DNA of 64,000 nt from NCBI GenBank assembly GCA_020638975.1, contig JACKHN010000004.1:1-64000 (forward strand), written 5' to 3'. How positions within the stretch are numbered: the first letter of the stretch is position 1; each line of letters opens with the position of its first letter. This document shows, one piece after another, positions 51,495 to 61,019 of the stretch. The position numbers and the translations under genes were made by a program. The DNA is from Planctomycetaceae bacterium (GTDB lineage: Bacteria > Planctomycetota > Planctomycetia > Pirellulales > Pirellulaceae). The notes under the pieces are model-generated. The model was not told the origin of the DNA. It saw nothing but the letters and a program-made list of their open reading frames with translations, and made no database searches.

Positions 51495-53945
51495 ATGGTA
51501 CAAGACAATCAAGCCGAGATCAGAATTATGCAGAAGCGAATAGCCCTGACGCACAATCTTCGCCTCTTCTTCGTCCACTTCATTGCTGCCACTGCCATCG
51601 CCGCGTCTGTATCGGGACAAACGCTCGTCCCGGCGACTTGGGACGCGGCGCTGGCAGGCGACGTAGTGCTTGATCGCCTCGTCACAATCACGGCTCCTCA
51701 GGTCAAGGGCGCTCACGATGCCGAGATGGTTCTCGTGGAAGACCGAGCCTACGTGGTTGCCGAGGTGAATGACACACGCGCTGGGGAGAGTGCCGGTTGG
51801 CCGGAAATCTATTGCGCGATGTCCATTGTGAATCTGAATACGCTGCAAGTAGAGAAGTTCATTCCGTTTGCTCGCAGTGAGCATGCCTTTGAGAACGAAA
51901 CACTGCCTGTCGGTGCATGTTTCGTGCCTCGCATCATCAAGAAGGACGACACGACGCTCCGCTGCTACTTCGCCAGCGAAGACCCCGGCAATCGCGAAGC
52001 CCAGACCTGGCTCATCGATTTTGATCTCAAATCACGAACGTTCGAGAAGACGATTCACAAGGCGAAACTCAAGACGGCAACCGGCATCTTCGACATGCAG
52101 CCACAGTATTTCCACGCGGATGCCGCAGCCAGCGGATTTGGCAAGCCGGCGAAGGATTTCGGGCTCTACTTGTTCGATTCCTTCAAAGTGTTCGACGGTC
52201 GGACCTATGTAGCGATCAACAACTTTCCGGGGAAGCAGAACGCGTTGGCGGTGGTCAACGACGCGCTCGACACATTTGAGATCATGGGTCACTACAACGA
52301 ACCACAATCGGTTCAGCTCGGCGAGTCGGCCATTAACCGTCTGCCAGACAGGACTTGGATGGCGATCTGCCGACAGGACGGTGGCAACGGCAACTATCAC
52401 TTCACTACCAGCAAGGATGGTCAGACCTGGACACCGGGAAGGGAACTGCCGAGCGTGCCCAACGGGGCGAACTCGAAACCGACTTTCGATAAGTTCGGCG
52501 ACCTCTACTATCTTGGCTGGCAGGAGGCAACTCGCATTCACGGCGTCAGTCGTAGTGTGTTCAACATCGACGTCTCTCGCGAGGGCACAGTTTGGGAACG
52601 CAAGTATCGCTTTGAAACTCCTCACTCCTTTCAATACCCGACTTTCCGCGAGCATGACGGCGCAATATGGCTGTGTGTGACGCAAGGCGACTCATCGCCG
52701 AGCCGCAAGGAGCGGATCATGTTTGGGAAATTGGAGGATACCGGAGCATTCGAGTCGCAATCGGAATCCGCGACAGAAGCAACCGCCCGAATCGAGCGGA
52801 TGGAACAGATCGCCGACTTGGCACTCGTCCCACCCAAGCTGAACACATCGCCGCTGCCTAAGTATGACTACGACAAGCTGGATTACGGCATGACAATCGG
52901 CATCGAGCGCACGCCGGGCGGGCGATTATGGGCCTGTTGGGTCGCGGGTGGGGACAGCCCCAAGGCGTTCTTCGTGTTGGCCAGCAGTGATGATGATGGA
53001 GAAAGCTGGTCGTCGCCCCGGCTGGTCGTCGATTCTCACTCGAAAGACCTGCCCGCCGAACGCAGCATCCTCGTGGGCAATCTGTGGACTGATCCGCTGG
53101 GTCGCTTGTGGCTGATCTTCGACCAGTCGATGGATATGTTTGATGGTCGTGCCGGCGTCTGGGCCGCAGTCTGCGCGAACCCTGATGCAGAAACTCCCAC
53201 CTGGTCAGAACCTCGGCGGATCTGGCATGGAGTCACGCTCAACAAGCCAACCGTTCTATCGACCGGCGAATGGATGCTACCGATCTCGCTAGATCAACGC
53301 GAGGGCTTTCGGCAATTCAAAGGCTGCTTTAAGGAACTCGATCCGCTGCGCGGCGCAAACGTCTTTGTTTCGAGCGATCAAGGAGCGACGTGGGAACGAC
53401 GCGGCTGCGTCCGATTCCCCAATCCCGATTGGCACGAACACATGATTGTCGAGAGGAAGGACGGAACGCTATGGATGTTGGCACGGACTGTGAAAGGGAT
53501 CATGGAGACCACGTCGTCGGATGGCGGACGGACTTGGAGCGAACCCAGCGAACCGCCCGGTATTCGGCAACCGAACGCACGCTTCCATGTCCGGCGTCTG
53601 GCTTCGGGTCGCATCTTGCTGATCAAGCATGGCGACGCCATCGACGCGCACCAAGGCCGTGTCATGCTCTCCGCCTGGCTGTCCGATGATGAAGGAAAGT
53701 CGTGGCAAGGTGGACTCGTGCTTGATGAGCGTAAAGGCATCTCTTACCCCGATGGCTTCCAAGGGCCGGACGGTACACTCTATATTTCCTACGACCGCAA
53801 TCGCGCGACAGACGGCGAAATCCTGTTGGCACGATTCACCGAAGAAGACATCCTCGCCCACAAGCTAGTTGGTACAAGATCAAAGTTGAAGATGTTGATC
53901 AGTCGTCCGTTGGCAGGTGATGTGGCGAAACCGAAGACAAATTGA
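51495..53945 (+). CDS. Secreted double sialidase-fold (BNR) protein
   Basis: 816 residues from ATG 51495. ATG 51528 gives a better-placed signal peptide (LRLFFVHFIAATAIAASVSG) and may be the true start. Two six-bladed-propeller-like halves are visible. The first, about 40-425, has blades such as FTTSKDGQTWTPG. The second, about 455-800, has several Asp-boxes (SSDDDGESWSSP, SSDQGATWERR, SSDGGRTWSEP, LSDDEGKSWQGG). Arg-rich positions of a sialidase triad may be present in the second half but cannot be assigned by eye. Likely acts on or binds a host or algal glycan. It heads a plus-strand run with two SGNH hydrolases. Confidence 0.83.
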   Translation: MVQDNQAEIRIMQKRIALTHNLRLFFVHFIAATAIAASVSGQTLVPATWDAALAGDVVLDRLVTITAPQVKGAHDAEMVLVEDRAYVVAEVNDTRAGESAGWPEIYCAMSIVNLNTLQVEKFIPFARSEHAFENETLPVGACFVPRIIKKDDTTLRCYFASEDPGNREAQTWLIDFDLKSRTFEKTIHKAKLKTATGIFDMQPQYFHADAAASGFGKPAKDFGLYLFDSFKVFDGRTYVAINNFPGKQNALAVVNDALDTFEIMGHYNEPQSVQLGESAINRLPDRTWMAICRQDGGNGNYHFTTSKDGQTWTPGRELPSVPNGANSKPTFDKFGDLYYLGWQEATRIHGVSRSVFNIDVSREGTVWERKYRFETPHSFQYPTFREHDGAIWLCVTQGDSSPSRKERIMFGKLEDTGAFESQSESATEATARIERMEQIADLALVPPKLNTSPLPKYDYDKLDYGMTIGIERTPGGRLWACWVAGGDSPKAFFVLASSDDDGESWSSPRLVVDSHSKDLPAERSILVGNLWTDPLGRLWLIFDQSMDMFDGRAGVWAAVCANPDAETPTWSEPRRIWHGVTLNKPTVLSTGEWMLPISLDQREGFRQFKGCFKELDPLRGANVFVSSDQGATWERRGCVRFPNPDWHEHMIVERKDGTLWMLARTVKGIMETTSSDGGRTWSEPSEPPGIRQPNARFHVRRLASGRILLIKHGDAIDAHQGRVMLSAWLSDDEGKSWQGGLVLDERKGISYPDGFQGPDGTLYISYDRNRATDGEILLARFTEEDILAHKLVGTRSKLKMLISRPLAGDVAKPKTN

Positions 53946-53980
53946 ACTGGCACAACACGAATCGAATCGGCTAACAGAGA

Positions 53981-55315
53981 ATGCAAACCATGAATACGAC
54001 GTTGACTCGAATCATTGGCAGACACAAGGCAACCTCGGTCATCGCGATTTGCTTGTTGGCGATGTTGCCTTCACTGCCGGTAGCCGGAGCTGATGCGACG
54101 GAGTTTAAGCTCGTCAAAGCAGAACTGATCCGCCCCCGCGATGGGATCGGCAACGTGCTCGCCAAACTTCGCGAGGGCCAACCGGTTAACATCGCGTATC
54201 TCGGCGGCTCCATCACGGCGGCTGCCGGTTGGCGAGTCAAAACGCGGGAGTGGTTCAGTAGCGAGTTCCCACAGGCGCAAGTCAATGAGATCCATGCCGC
54301 AATCGGCGGGACCGGCAGCGACCTCGGCGTCTTCCGAGTGGAACGCGATGCGTTACGTCACAAGCCTGACTTGTTGTTCGTCGAGTTTGCTGTTAACGAT
54401 GGTGGAGCGGCACCGGAGCGTATCTGGCAAGCGATGGAAGGTATCGTCCGACAGACTTGGGCCGCCAACCCACGGACGGACATCTGCTTCGTGTACACGT
54501 ACCGCGTCGGATACGAGACCGACTTGCAGCAGGGCCTTTGTCCGCGTGCGGCATCGGCCATGGAATTGCTCGCCGATCACTACGGGATTCCTTCGATTAA
54601 CTTCGCTTTGAAGGTCGGCGAACTTCAACAAGCGGGCAAACTCGTCTTTCAATCGGACGAGCCGACTGAAGCAGGAGTCATTCGGTTCTCGAAAGATGGC
54701 GTGCATCCTCTGGATGAAGGCCATCAGATTTATACCGACGTCGTCGCCGAAGCTGTGCGGCAGATGCGCGAAGACGCGAAGCCCATCGATCATAAACCGA
54801 AGTTGGAGTCGACATTCATTGCGGACCACTGGCAAGCCGCAAAGATGGTCTCGATCGACGCGGGCATGCTTTCGCCCGAGTGGAAACAGCTCCCTCCCGA
54901 GGCTACGCTTGCGAAGAGCTTCGGCAACCGCATGGGCACACTTTGGGAAGCGACTCAGCCAGGCAGCCGCTTGAGTTTCAAGTTTCGTGGCTCGACCGCA
55001 AAGCTGTACGATTTGCTTGGCCCCGATGGCGGGCAGGTGGTCATAACCGTCGATGGCGTGACTCGTGAGAAACCCGTCCCACGATTCGACAGCTACTGCA
55101 CGTATCACCGCATCGCCACGCTGTCACTCGCCGATGGGCTCGATCCGAACGAAGTTCACACCGTGACCGTCGAGATTCACGCCGACCAGCCCGATCGTCA
55201 ACCTGTGGCGTTCCGCCTGGAGAATCCCGAAGTTGAACTGAAGGCTGCGAAGTATCAAGGAACGAATGTCCGAGTCGGACAGATTCTTGTACTTGGCGAT
55301 GTCATCCGAGACTGA
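53981..55315 (+). CDS. Secreted SGNH/GDSL hydrolase with C-terminal jelly-roll
   Basis: 444 residues. A signal peptide (SVIAICLLAMLPSLPVAGA) is followed by the SGNH blocks: YLGGSIT (S77), AIGGTGSD (Gly), EFAVNDGG (Asn) and DGVHPLDEGH (D239, H242). Residues about 290-440 form a beta-rich domain, common in carbohydrate esterases. It is probably a de-acetylase or esterase of polysaccharide side groups, working with the neighbouring propeller protein. Separated from it by 35 bases, so one transcript is likely. Confidence 0.88.
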   Translation: MQTMNTTLTRIIGRHKATSVIAICLLAMLPSLPVAGADATEFKLVKAELIRPRDGIGNVLAKLREGQPVNIAYLGGSITAAAGWRVKTREWFSSEFPQAQVNEIHAAIGGTGSDLGVFRVERDALRHKPDLLFVEFAVNDGGAAPERIWQAMEGIVRQTWAANPRTDICFVYTYRVGYETDLQQGLCPRAASAMELLADHYGIPSINFALKVGELQQAGKLVFQSDEPTEAGVIRFSKDGVHPLDEGHQIYTDVVAEAVRQMREDAKPIDHKPKLESTFIADHWQAAKMVSIDAGMLSPEWKQLPPEATLAKSFGNRMGTLWEATQPGSRLSFKFRGSTAKLYDLLGPDGGQVVITVDGVTREKPVPRFDSYCTYHRIATLSLADGLDPNEVHTVTVEIHADQPDRQPVAFRLENPEVELKAAKYQGTNVRVGQILVLGDVIRD

Positions 55316-55384
55316 CAACGCTTTCGAGATTTCCGGATGCGCAGCTATTGGCCCCAACTTGCAATCATCACTTCGAGAACCAGC

Positions 55385-56182
55385 ATGACCACGCTACTCA
55401 TTCTGACTGCTCTGCTAACCGCACCGCCAGCTCAAGCGGAACCGACCAATGCTGCCGAGGAAGCCGCAAAGAAGGCAGCTTCCGATCAGCTCTTGGAAGA
55501 GCAATACACCGCTTTAGTGAAAGAGCTTCCAGCGGCACAGCAAGTCTGGGAACGCACCCTGCAAGAGAACCTAGGCAGCTTCTACCTGCCCATCCACAAA
55601 CGTCAGAAGGTTGCAGGCCAGTCGAATGCCTGGGACTTCGTGGTTGACGATCCCAAGCTCCCGCGTGTGTTACTAATTGGTGACTCGGTCTCGCGAGGCT
55701 ACACGCAGAGCGTACGAAAGGCCCTGGCGGGAAAAGCCAATGTTCATCGAGCTCCAGCGAATTGCGGCCCGACTTCCCTGGGCATGAAGAAGATCGATGT
55801 GTGGCTAGGCGATGGTAAGTGGGATGTGATCCACTTCAATTTCGGCATCCACGACCGCAACACACCGCTCGCCGAATACTGCCAACGACTCGAAACGCTC
55901 GTTGAACGCATGAAAGCGACTGGGGCAAAGTTGATCTGGGCCAGCACGACGCCCATCCCTGACGATGTGGCTAAGAAACAGACCGCAGCTTCGATCATTG
56001 AGCGAAACGAAGCGGCGGCGGCGATCATGGCGAAACACAAGGTCGCCGTAGATGATCTCTTTACTGCGATCACTCCGCACTTGGCGACGATGCAGAACCC
56101 AAACGACGTTCATTTTAACGCTAGTGGATATGAATTCCTTGGCCAACGCGTAGCAGACGCCATTACTGAAACGCTGGAGTAG
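55385..56182 (+). CDS. Second secreted SGNH/GDSL hydrolase
   Basis: 265 residues from the ATG at 55385, which starts the signal peptide (LLILTALLTAPPAQA); the frame is open to 55337. After a helical linker come VLLIGDSVSRGY (S101), a Gly block (NCGPTSLG), HFNFGIHD as the Asn-block equivalent, and DVHFNASGYEFLG (Asp-X-X-His style). Only the catalytic domain is present, unlike the preceding paralogue. Probable carbohydrate esterase, co-transcribed with the previous gene. Confidence 0.87.
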   Translation: MTTLLILTALLTAPPAQAEPTNAAEEAAKKAASDQLLEEQYTALVKELPAAQQVWERTLQENLGSFYLPIHKRQKVAGQSNAWDFVVDDPKLPRVLLIGDSVSRGYTQSVRKALAGKANVHRAPANCGPTSLGMKKIDVWLGDGKWDVIHFNFGIHDRNTPLAEYCQRLETLVERMKATGAKLIWASTTPIPDDVAKKQTAASIIERNEAAAAIMAKHKVAVDDLFTAITPHLATMQNPNDVHFNASGYEFLGQRVADAITETLE

Positions 56183-56211
56183 CATAGACGTCCGGCTCGT
56201 TCTGATCAGCA

Positions 56212-56335
56212 TTGATCGAGTAGGCTGAGCCACGGCGATCACCCGCGCTCAGTCCTCTCCCAGAACTGCACGTACGGGTCCGTATATGGCTCCTGGTTCA
56301 CGTTTCTCAGTTCTTCCTAAGGAAGTACTCCGGCC
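56212..56335 (-). ncRNA. Group II intron 3'-end remnant (domain V/VI-like)
   Basis: On the minus strand 56292-56263 reads GAGCCATATACGG...CGTACGTGCAGTTC. This resembles the GAGCCGTAT...CACGTACGGTTC domain V stem of bacterial group II introns. It is followed by GGGAGAGG and a stem ending CTACTCGAT, typical of domain VI and the intron end. No intron-encoded reverse transcriptase ORF lies upstream on the same strand, so this is a severed fragment. Base pairing of the domain V stem is imperfect, suggesting decay. Judged by eye, without a covariance model. Confidence 0.45.
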
Positions 56336-56527
56336 TCGATCGAAGCCAAGTGGTGATGGCAAGCTCCGCCAGGTAGCCACTACCGCCCCCAACGCAAACC
56401 GCCCCCAAGGCGCTCCGTAAATCGATGACACGACCACATCGCCGAACAACAACTACGGCAGCCCGGTCACCAAAGCTGCGCCGAAAACAAAAGTAGTAAC
56501 GCTATTCTGCAAATGCTTATTTAAGGA

Positions 56528-57754
56528 CTAGAACTGAGTGGTGGCGGAGTCTAGTTCACCGCCCCAGCGGACTAGGCGATTTGCTTCGTCCGTGCGGCCG
56601 CGCCGGGCCAGGCTGGCGGCGGCTTCTTGAACGGCAATCGACCGACAGCGAGAGATTTCGGAAAGCTCGTCGAACCAACCGTTTGCTGCGGTGAACAACT
56701 TAGAAGCCGTTTCTAGTTCACCTTTCTCGAACAACGCGGTCGCCCATTGAGCGAGCACTGCCGTACGGCCACGATCGAACAAGGCGACGTCGGCCCTTCG
56801 AAGGTGGGCGGCATGCAATGCCTGCATCGCCTCGGAATAGCGATGTTCTTCACACAAGGCGACCGCCCATCGCTGATGGATGTGGACGTCGTTGGCAAGG
56901 AGGGGAGCAAACTCGGGATACTTGCTCAAACCTTCCTGCACGAGTTCAACAGCGTGTGCGAAGTTGTTAGCATCGCATTCCGCTAAGGCCCAGTTATTCA
57001 TGCCGGCGGCGATGTTCTCACGCGTCGGCGCGTCGACCGGGTCAAGCAGTTGGCTTGTCTTCAGTAATGCGATCGCGTCGGCAAAAGCCTTATTCTCCAG
57101 CAGCGAAACGCCGCGGTTGTAGTAGATTTTGGCGAGCAGTTCGACGTTGGTCAGTTGACGCGTGACTTGCTGCTCGCTTCGGAAGATCTGTGTGTTTGGA
57201 TCACGACGTACGACCTGAAACCAATCGCGACAGGTGGTCTCCACGTCAAACGGCTTGTCTGCGACTAACCGGCTGCGTACATGGGTGCTCGTCGCGACAG
57301 CAACCGGAGTTAGGCCGAAGCTCTCGCCGACGCAGTGAAATAGGACTGTGGCCGTGACGCAGTTGTAATCGCCATCGTCCAGTGCTCGATTCACTTCGGT
57401 GCAGGTGCTGTAGTACTGGCCGGTCAGAAACTCCTCATGCAGGAGGTTGTAGATTTGCTCGGGGCTTGCGGTCGCCGACACTCCGCCGCTGCAAGCAGGT
57501 CGCTTCGCGGCGATTCGAGTAGCGAAAGCTGAGGTGAACTGCTCAAGTTGATCTCGATCAGTGACACCGCTGGCGATCAACGAGCCTTCCAGCAAAGAAA
57601 ATTCATCGAGCGACCCATCTGCCGCATCCGCGAGCAACTCCCGCTCCGTTGCAAAGAGTTCATTCGCGCAAACCGTCGGTTCTGTTGTAACCGAAGCTAT
57701 CAGAAGCATTGCCACAAGCTTCGGCAAGTGGCGATATGTTAGCCGCGAGACCAC
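56528..57754 (-). CDS. Exported transglutaminase-like / TPR protein
   Basis: 408 residues from the GTG at 57754, with GGAG 8 bases upstream; the frame is open to a TTG at 57799. A signal peptide (LVAMLLIASVTTEPTVCA) precedes an SirB1/transglutaminase-like core: DDGDYNCVTATVLFHCVGESFGL (Cys) and VAVATSTHVRSRL (His). The second half is TPR helices (YYNRGVSLLENKAFADAIALL, MNNWALAECDANNFAHAVEL). It may be a peptidase-like or structural protein of the envelope. Divergent from the ExbB-like gene; the shared 186-base gap may co-regulate them. Confidence 0.8.
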   Translation of the reverse strand: MVSRLTYRHLPKLVAMLLIASVTTEPTVCANELFATERELLADAADGSLDEFSLLEGSLIASGVTDRDQLEQFTSAFATRIAAKRPACSGGVSATASPEQIYNLLHEEFLTGQYYSTCTEVNRALDDGDYNCVTATVLFHCVGESFGLTPVAVATSTHVRSRLVADKPFDVETTCRDWFQVVRRDPNTQIFRSEQQVTRQLTNVELLAKIYYNRGVSLLENKAFADAIALLKTSQLLDPVDAPTRENIAAGMNNWALAECDANNFAHAVELVQEGLSKYPEFAPLLANDVHIHQRWAVALCEEHRYSEAMQALHAAHLRRADVALFDRGRTAVLAQWATALFEKGELETASKLFTAANGWFDELSEISRCRSIAVQEAAASLARRGRTDEANRLVRWGGELDSATTQF

Positions 57755-57940
57755 TATAATTGCTCCAACCAGATCCCAACCGATGCGAACGACACGCAAA
57801 GCGAGTCACTTTGAAAACATACGTTGCAAAAATGCAACATGCGGGAAAGTTTTCGTAAATTGCCCAGTTGACAGCCTGATTAGAATTGTGGTTGATAGGG
57901 GCCTCGCAGAAGTTCCCGCCCCTCGTTCCTCCCTCCAACA

Positions 57941-59506
57941 ATGGTGAATTTCCAAGTGAATTTCTTGCTGGCTTCTGGCCTGACAGACATGATTGGCAGC
58001 CACTGGTCGATCGTACTCGCGGTGGGTTTGCTGTTCTTTGCCGTGCAGATTGCGCTGTGCTTTCGGTTCTTCCGTTGGCTCGGCAAGTACGTAGAAACCC
58101 TGACCGCGCTGAGCGAAGACGTCGAAAAGGGCGGAGACGGACGAAAGAACATCACGGAACTCGCAAAACATTTTCCGTGGCTTAAGTGGGTGAATAGCAA
58201 TTTTCCCGCCGGCACAACGACCCCAGGAAATTACACACGCGAAGACGTCTTGCACGAACTGGATACGCGAATCGCGAGCAGCTCCGACTACTTGCTGCTC
58301 CAGCGGATGGGCGTGATGGCTCCGCTGTTGGGCGTGATCCTGACAGTGCTTGGCTTCCCCTTCATTCAACTTCCCGAGACCGAAGACCCTAGTCTCGACC
58401 AGATGCTCGACGTCGTCACACCGCTCGTCGCTGGTGTCGGAACGGGTGCTGTACTCGCGTTGATCAATCAGTGGCTCTTGCACATCGCTGGCGGTCGAGC
58501 CGAAGCGATGCGGATGATTGGGCGCACTTGGTTCGATTCGGCGATCTGGTATTCGGTCGGTTTGGATACGCAGGCGGCCACAGTGAAGGCGATCGCGGCC
58601 ATCGAGCGGATGTCTAAGTCCGTTTCTGAAGCGGCGGAGCATCAATCCGAAAATGCACATCGACTCGTCGAATCAACGTCGGCCATGCGACACGCCGCAG
58701 CCGAGTTCCGCGAGATCGTTCAAGTTTTCGGAGCCGACATTAAGGATCTGCCCGATACGTTGCGCGCGGTTCGAGACGCAACCGCCGCTTCGGCCAAGAC
58801 GTTGGAAGCCTTGATTCCCGTCGGCCAGCGAGCGGTCGCAGGCCTGGACGTGTCGGTGTCAGCATTCCGCACATCGATCGAACAGGACTTCATCCCCTCG
58901 GCGACTCGCCATCGTGAATCGATCGATTCGTTGTCCGCTGCGAACTTGACGGCCTTGGGCGACTCTTCATCGCGCATTCAAGAGGCTGCAAAGGCGGTTG
59001 CCGATGGGACGGCGCTATTCAGCAAGGTGATGGACGAGCAATCTCAGTTCTCGGAACTGATGAGACCGATTCAGCAGTCGCTGCGCGACTCGATCGATCA
59101 ACTTGCGAAATCCGGGGCGCAGCTCGAAGCAACCGTCAGCTCCGAGATGAATCCCTCGCAACGTGCGTTCAGCGAAGCCGCGGCCTCGTTTTCTGCTTCT
59201 GCCTCGCAATTGGCGAGCTTTATCGAGCACGGCGTCGAGCCGGCGACGAAACGACTCGCCGAGCTTCACAGGACGTTGGCGGGACTCGAGCAGACCGCCA
59301 AGGCAATGCAAGCGTTCGGCCAAGCCGGTGGCGACGTCGAACGGATTACGAAGTCGCTCGCAGATGCGGCTGACGTCGCGGACGCGATCGCGGCGTTGCC
59401 GGATCGTCTCCGCGAGGTGCTTGAACAAAACGCCAATGGACACGCCGAGACAGCGAATTCGGGTGGTAAATTGATGGGTTGGCTTCGTGGCCGTTCGGTT
59501 GAATAA
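57941..59506 (+). CDS. ExbB/TolQ/MotA-like proton-channel subunit with long C-terminal tail
   Basis: 521 residues; no clear Shine-Dalgarno before the ATG. Three transmembrane segments: about 23-45 (IVLAVGLLFFAVQIALC), about 123-143 (MGVMAPLLGVILTVLGF, the APLLGxxxTVxG channel motif) and about 157-182 (VVTPLVAGVGTGAVLALINQ). This is the ExbB/TolQ topology, with a small cytoplasmic loop region between TM1 and TM2. A tail of about 335 residues after TM3 is helical and Ala/Ser/Gln-rich, predicted coiled coil, far longer than in ExbB or TolQ. In this respect it resembles ZorA of Zorya. Its partner gene follows after 27 bases. Likely forms a proton-driven stator-like pentamer. Confidence 0.82.
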   Translation: MVNFQVNFLLASGLTDMIGSHWSIVLAVGLLFFAVQIALCFRFFRWLGKYVETLTALSEDVEKGGDGRKNITELAKHFPWLKWVNSNFPAGTTTPGNYTREDVLHELDTRIASSSDYLLLQRMGVMAPLLGVILTVLGFPFIQLPETEDPSLDQMLDVVTPLVAGVGTGAVLALINQWLLHIAGGRAEAMRMIGRTWFDSAIWYSVGLDTQAATVKAIAAIERMSKSVSEAAEHQSENAHRLVESTSAMRHAAAEFREIVQVFGADIKDLPDTLRAVRDATAASAKTLEALIPVGQRAVAGLDVSVSAFRTSIEQDFIPSATRHRESIDSLSAANLTALGDSSSRIQEAAKAVADGTALFSKVMDEQSQFSELMRPIQQSLRDSIDQLAKSGAQLEATVSSEMNPSQRAFSEAAASFSASASQLASFIEHGVEPATKRLAELHRTLAGLEQTAKAMQAFGQAGGDVERITKSLADAADVADAIAALPDRLREVLEQNANGHAETANSGGKLMGWLRGRSVE

Positions 59507-59533
59507 TGGATTACCCAGCGGGAGGAAACCACC

Positions 59534-60997
59534 ATGCAACTTGAAAGAGCGTCGTCACATTCAGGTGAAGCCGGACTCGCCGGCTGGATTTCGACCAACG
59601 ACGTGACGTTGTTCACGATGGTCTTGGTCGTGCTGATCGCGTTGCTGCTGAACAGCAACTTGCTGAAGAAGTCAAAAGCGCTCGACGAGAAGTCTGCCGA
59701 AGCCAAGATTTTGCTCAAGGACTTGGATTCGACCAGCGCCGAGCTTGGCGAGACGTCGCAAGAACGTGATTCGCTCGACAAGGAACTCGCCGCCAGCAAA
59801 GCTTCTTTGGCAACGACATCGGAACAGTTAAAGATCACACAAGAGGAACGAGCCGCTCTCAAGAAACAATTGGATGAAACCGTGGCGATGGTTGCGCTGC
59901 TGAATCAAAATCTCGATGGCCTCAAGATCGAAAAGAAAGGCCTGGAAGCCGCGAAGTCGGAGTTGGAGAAGCAGACGAAAGATTTAGAAACGCAATCTGT
60001 TACGCTCGCCAAAGAGAAAACAACGCTCACGACTGAGAAAGCGACGTTGCGCGAAGAACTCGCCGCGCTGGGCAAACAGCTTGCGGACAAGCTGGTGGCA
60101 TTGAAAGACGTCGAAGCACAGCGAGAACGGCTGCAGAAGCAAGCCGATGAGCTTGACGACATCGTGCTGGGGTTGCAAAACAAGCTTGAGAAGCAGGGCA
60201 TCGACTTGGCGGCGATGCAGAAACTGAGCGAACAGGAAAAGGCACTAGCCGCAGCGCAACTAAGAGCTTTGGAGGAGAAAGCCTCTGCCGAATCAGCAAA
60301 GGCCGAAGACTATCTAGTTCGCCTTCGCCGCGCAGCAGAGCTTTTCAAGGGCTTGCAGGCGGAGAAGGCGACGCTCACCAATCAACTAACCGATGCGGAA
60401 CGCAAGTTCCAACAACAACTGCTCGTCGAAACTCGGATCAACCGCGAGTTGGTTGGAATCAACGGCGATTTGAAGCGAGTGGCCGTCATCTTCGATGCCT
60501 CGGGCAGCATGAAAGAAGCTAGCAACGGTGGCGGTGATCGTTGGCAGGAAGCCCAGAAGATCGCTCGTACGTGGTTGCAACACCTTGATGTCGATGACTG
60601 TGTGTTGATCGTCTACTCGTCGGATGTGCGGACTTTCCCAGAGGATGGCACGCTGGCCAGCCTGCGAGGCGAAGAAGGCGACGCGGCGCGGCATGCGTTG
60701 CTTGAGCATCTGACCGGCGTCGAGCCGAAGGGGTGGACCAACACGCTGGAGGCCCTGCGAAAGGCTTACACCTACGAAGGCATCGATTCGATGATCCTGT
60801 TCTCGGACGGGGCACCAACAAACCCGAATCTGGGACGGTTCGACCAAGGCGTCGCGAACGAGATCTATGCGTTGTGCCGCAAGAATGAGAAGATCCCCAT
60901 CAACACCGTTGGACTAGGAAACTACTTCGACGAAGACCTCGGTACTTTTCTTCGCACGGTAGCGAACATCACTGGCGGAACTTTTCTCGGACGATAG
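59534..60997 (+). CDS. MotB/TolR-like membrane anchor with coiled coil and VWA domain
   Basis: 487 residues; GGAGG lies 8 bases before the ATG. The single transmembrane segment NDVTLFTMVLVVLIALLL carries D23 at its start, where MotB, TolR and ExbD keep the proton-carrying Asp. Residues about 45-310 are an almost uninterrupted coiled coil (ELEKQTKDLE, LREELAALGKQLADKL). Residues about 315-487 are a VWA domain with a full MIDAS: D321-A-S-G-S325, T402 (GWTNT) and D425 (FSDGAPT). The peptidoglycan-binding OmpA domain expected in MotB or ZorB is missing and the VWA takes its place. With the upstream ExbB-like gene it forms a plausible two-protein energy-transducing machine. Confidence 0.83.
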   Translation: MQLERASSHSGEAGLAGWISTNDVTLFTMVLVVLIALLLNSNLLKKSKALDEKSAEAKILLKDLDSTSAELGETSQERDSLDKELAASKASLATTSEQLKITQEERAALKKQLDETVAMVALLNQNLDGLKIEKKGLEAAKSELEKQTKDLETQSVTLAKEKTTLTTEKATLREELAALGKQLADKLVALKDVEAQRERLQKQADELDDIVLGLQNKLEKQGIDLAAMQKLSEQEKALAAAQLRALEEKASAESAKAEDYLVRLRRAAELFKGLQAEKATLTNQLTDAERKFQQQLLVETRINRELVGINGDLKRVAVIFDASGSMKEASNGGGDRWQEAQKIARTWLQHLDVDDCVLIVYSSDVRTFPEDGTLASLRGEEGDAARHALLEHLTGVEPKGWTNTLEALRKAYTYEGIDSMILFSDGAPTNPNLGRFDQGVANEIYALCRKNEKIPINTVGLGNYFDEDLGTFLRTVANITGGTFLGR

Positions 60998-61019
60998 CGC
61001 GGCGATTGCGGCAACATCA

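Noticed and set aside
57941..60997. A canonical Zorya defence system
   Set aside because: There is no OmpA-like domain on the partner and no ZorC, ZorD or ZorE-type helicase or nuclease nearby. Only the long-tailed channel idea is shared.
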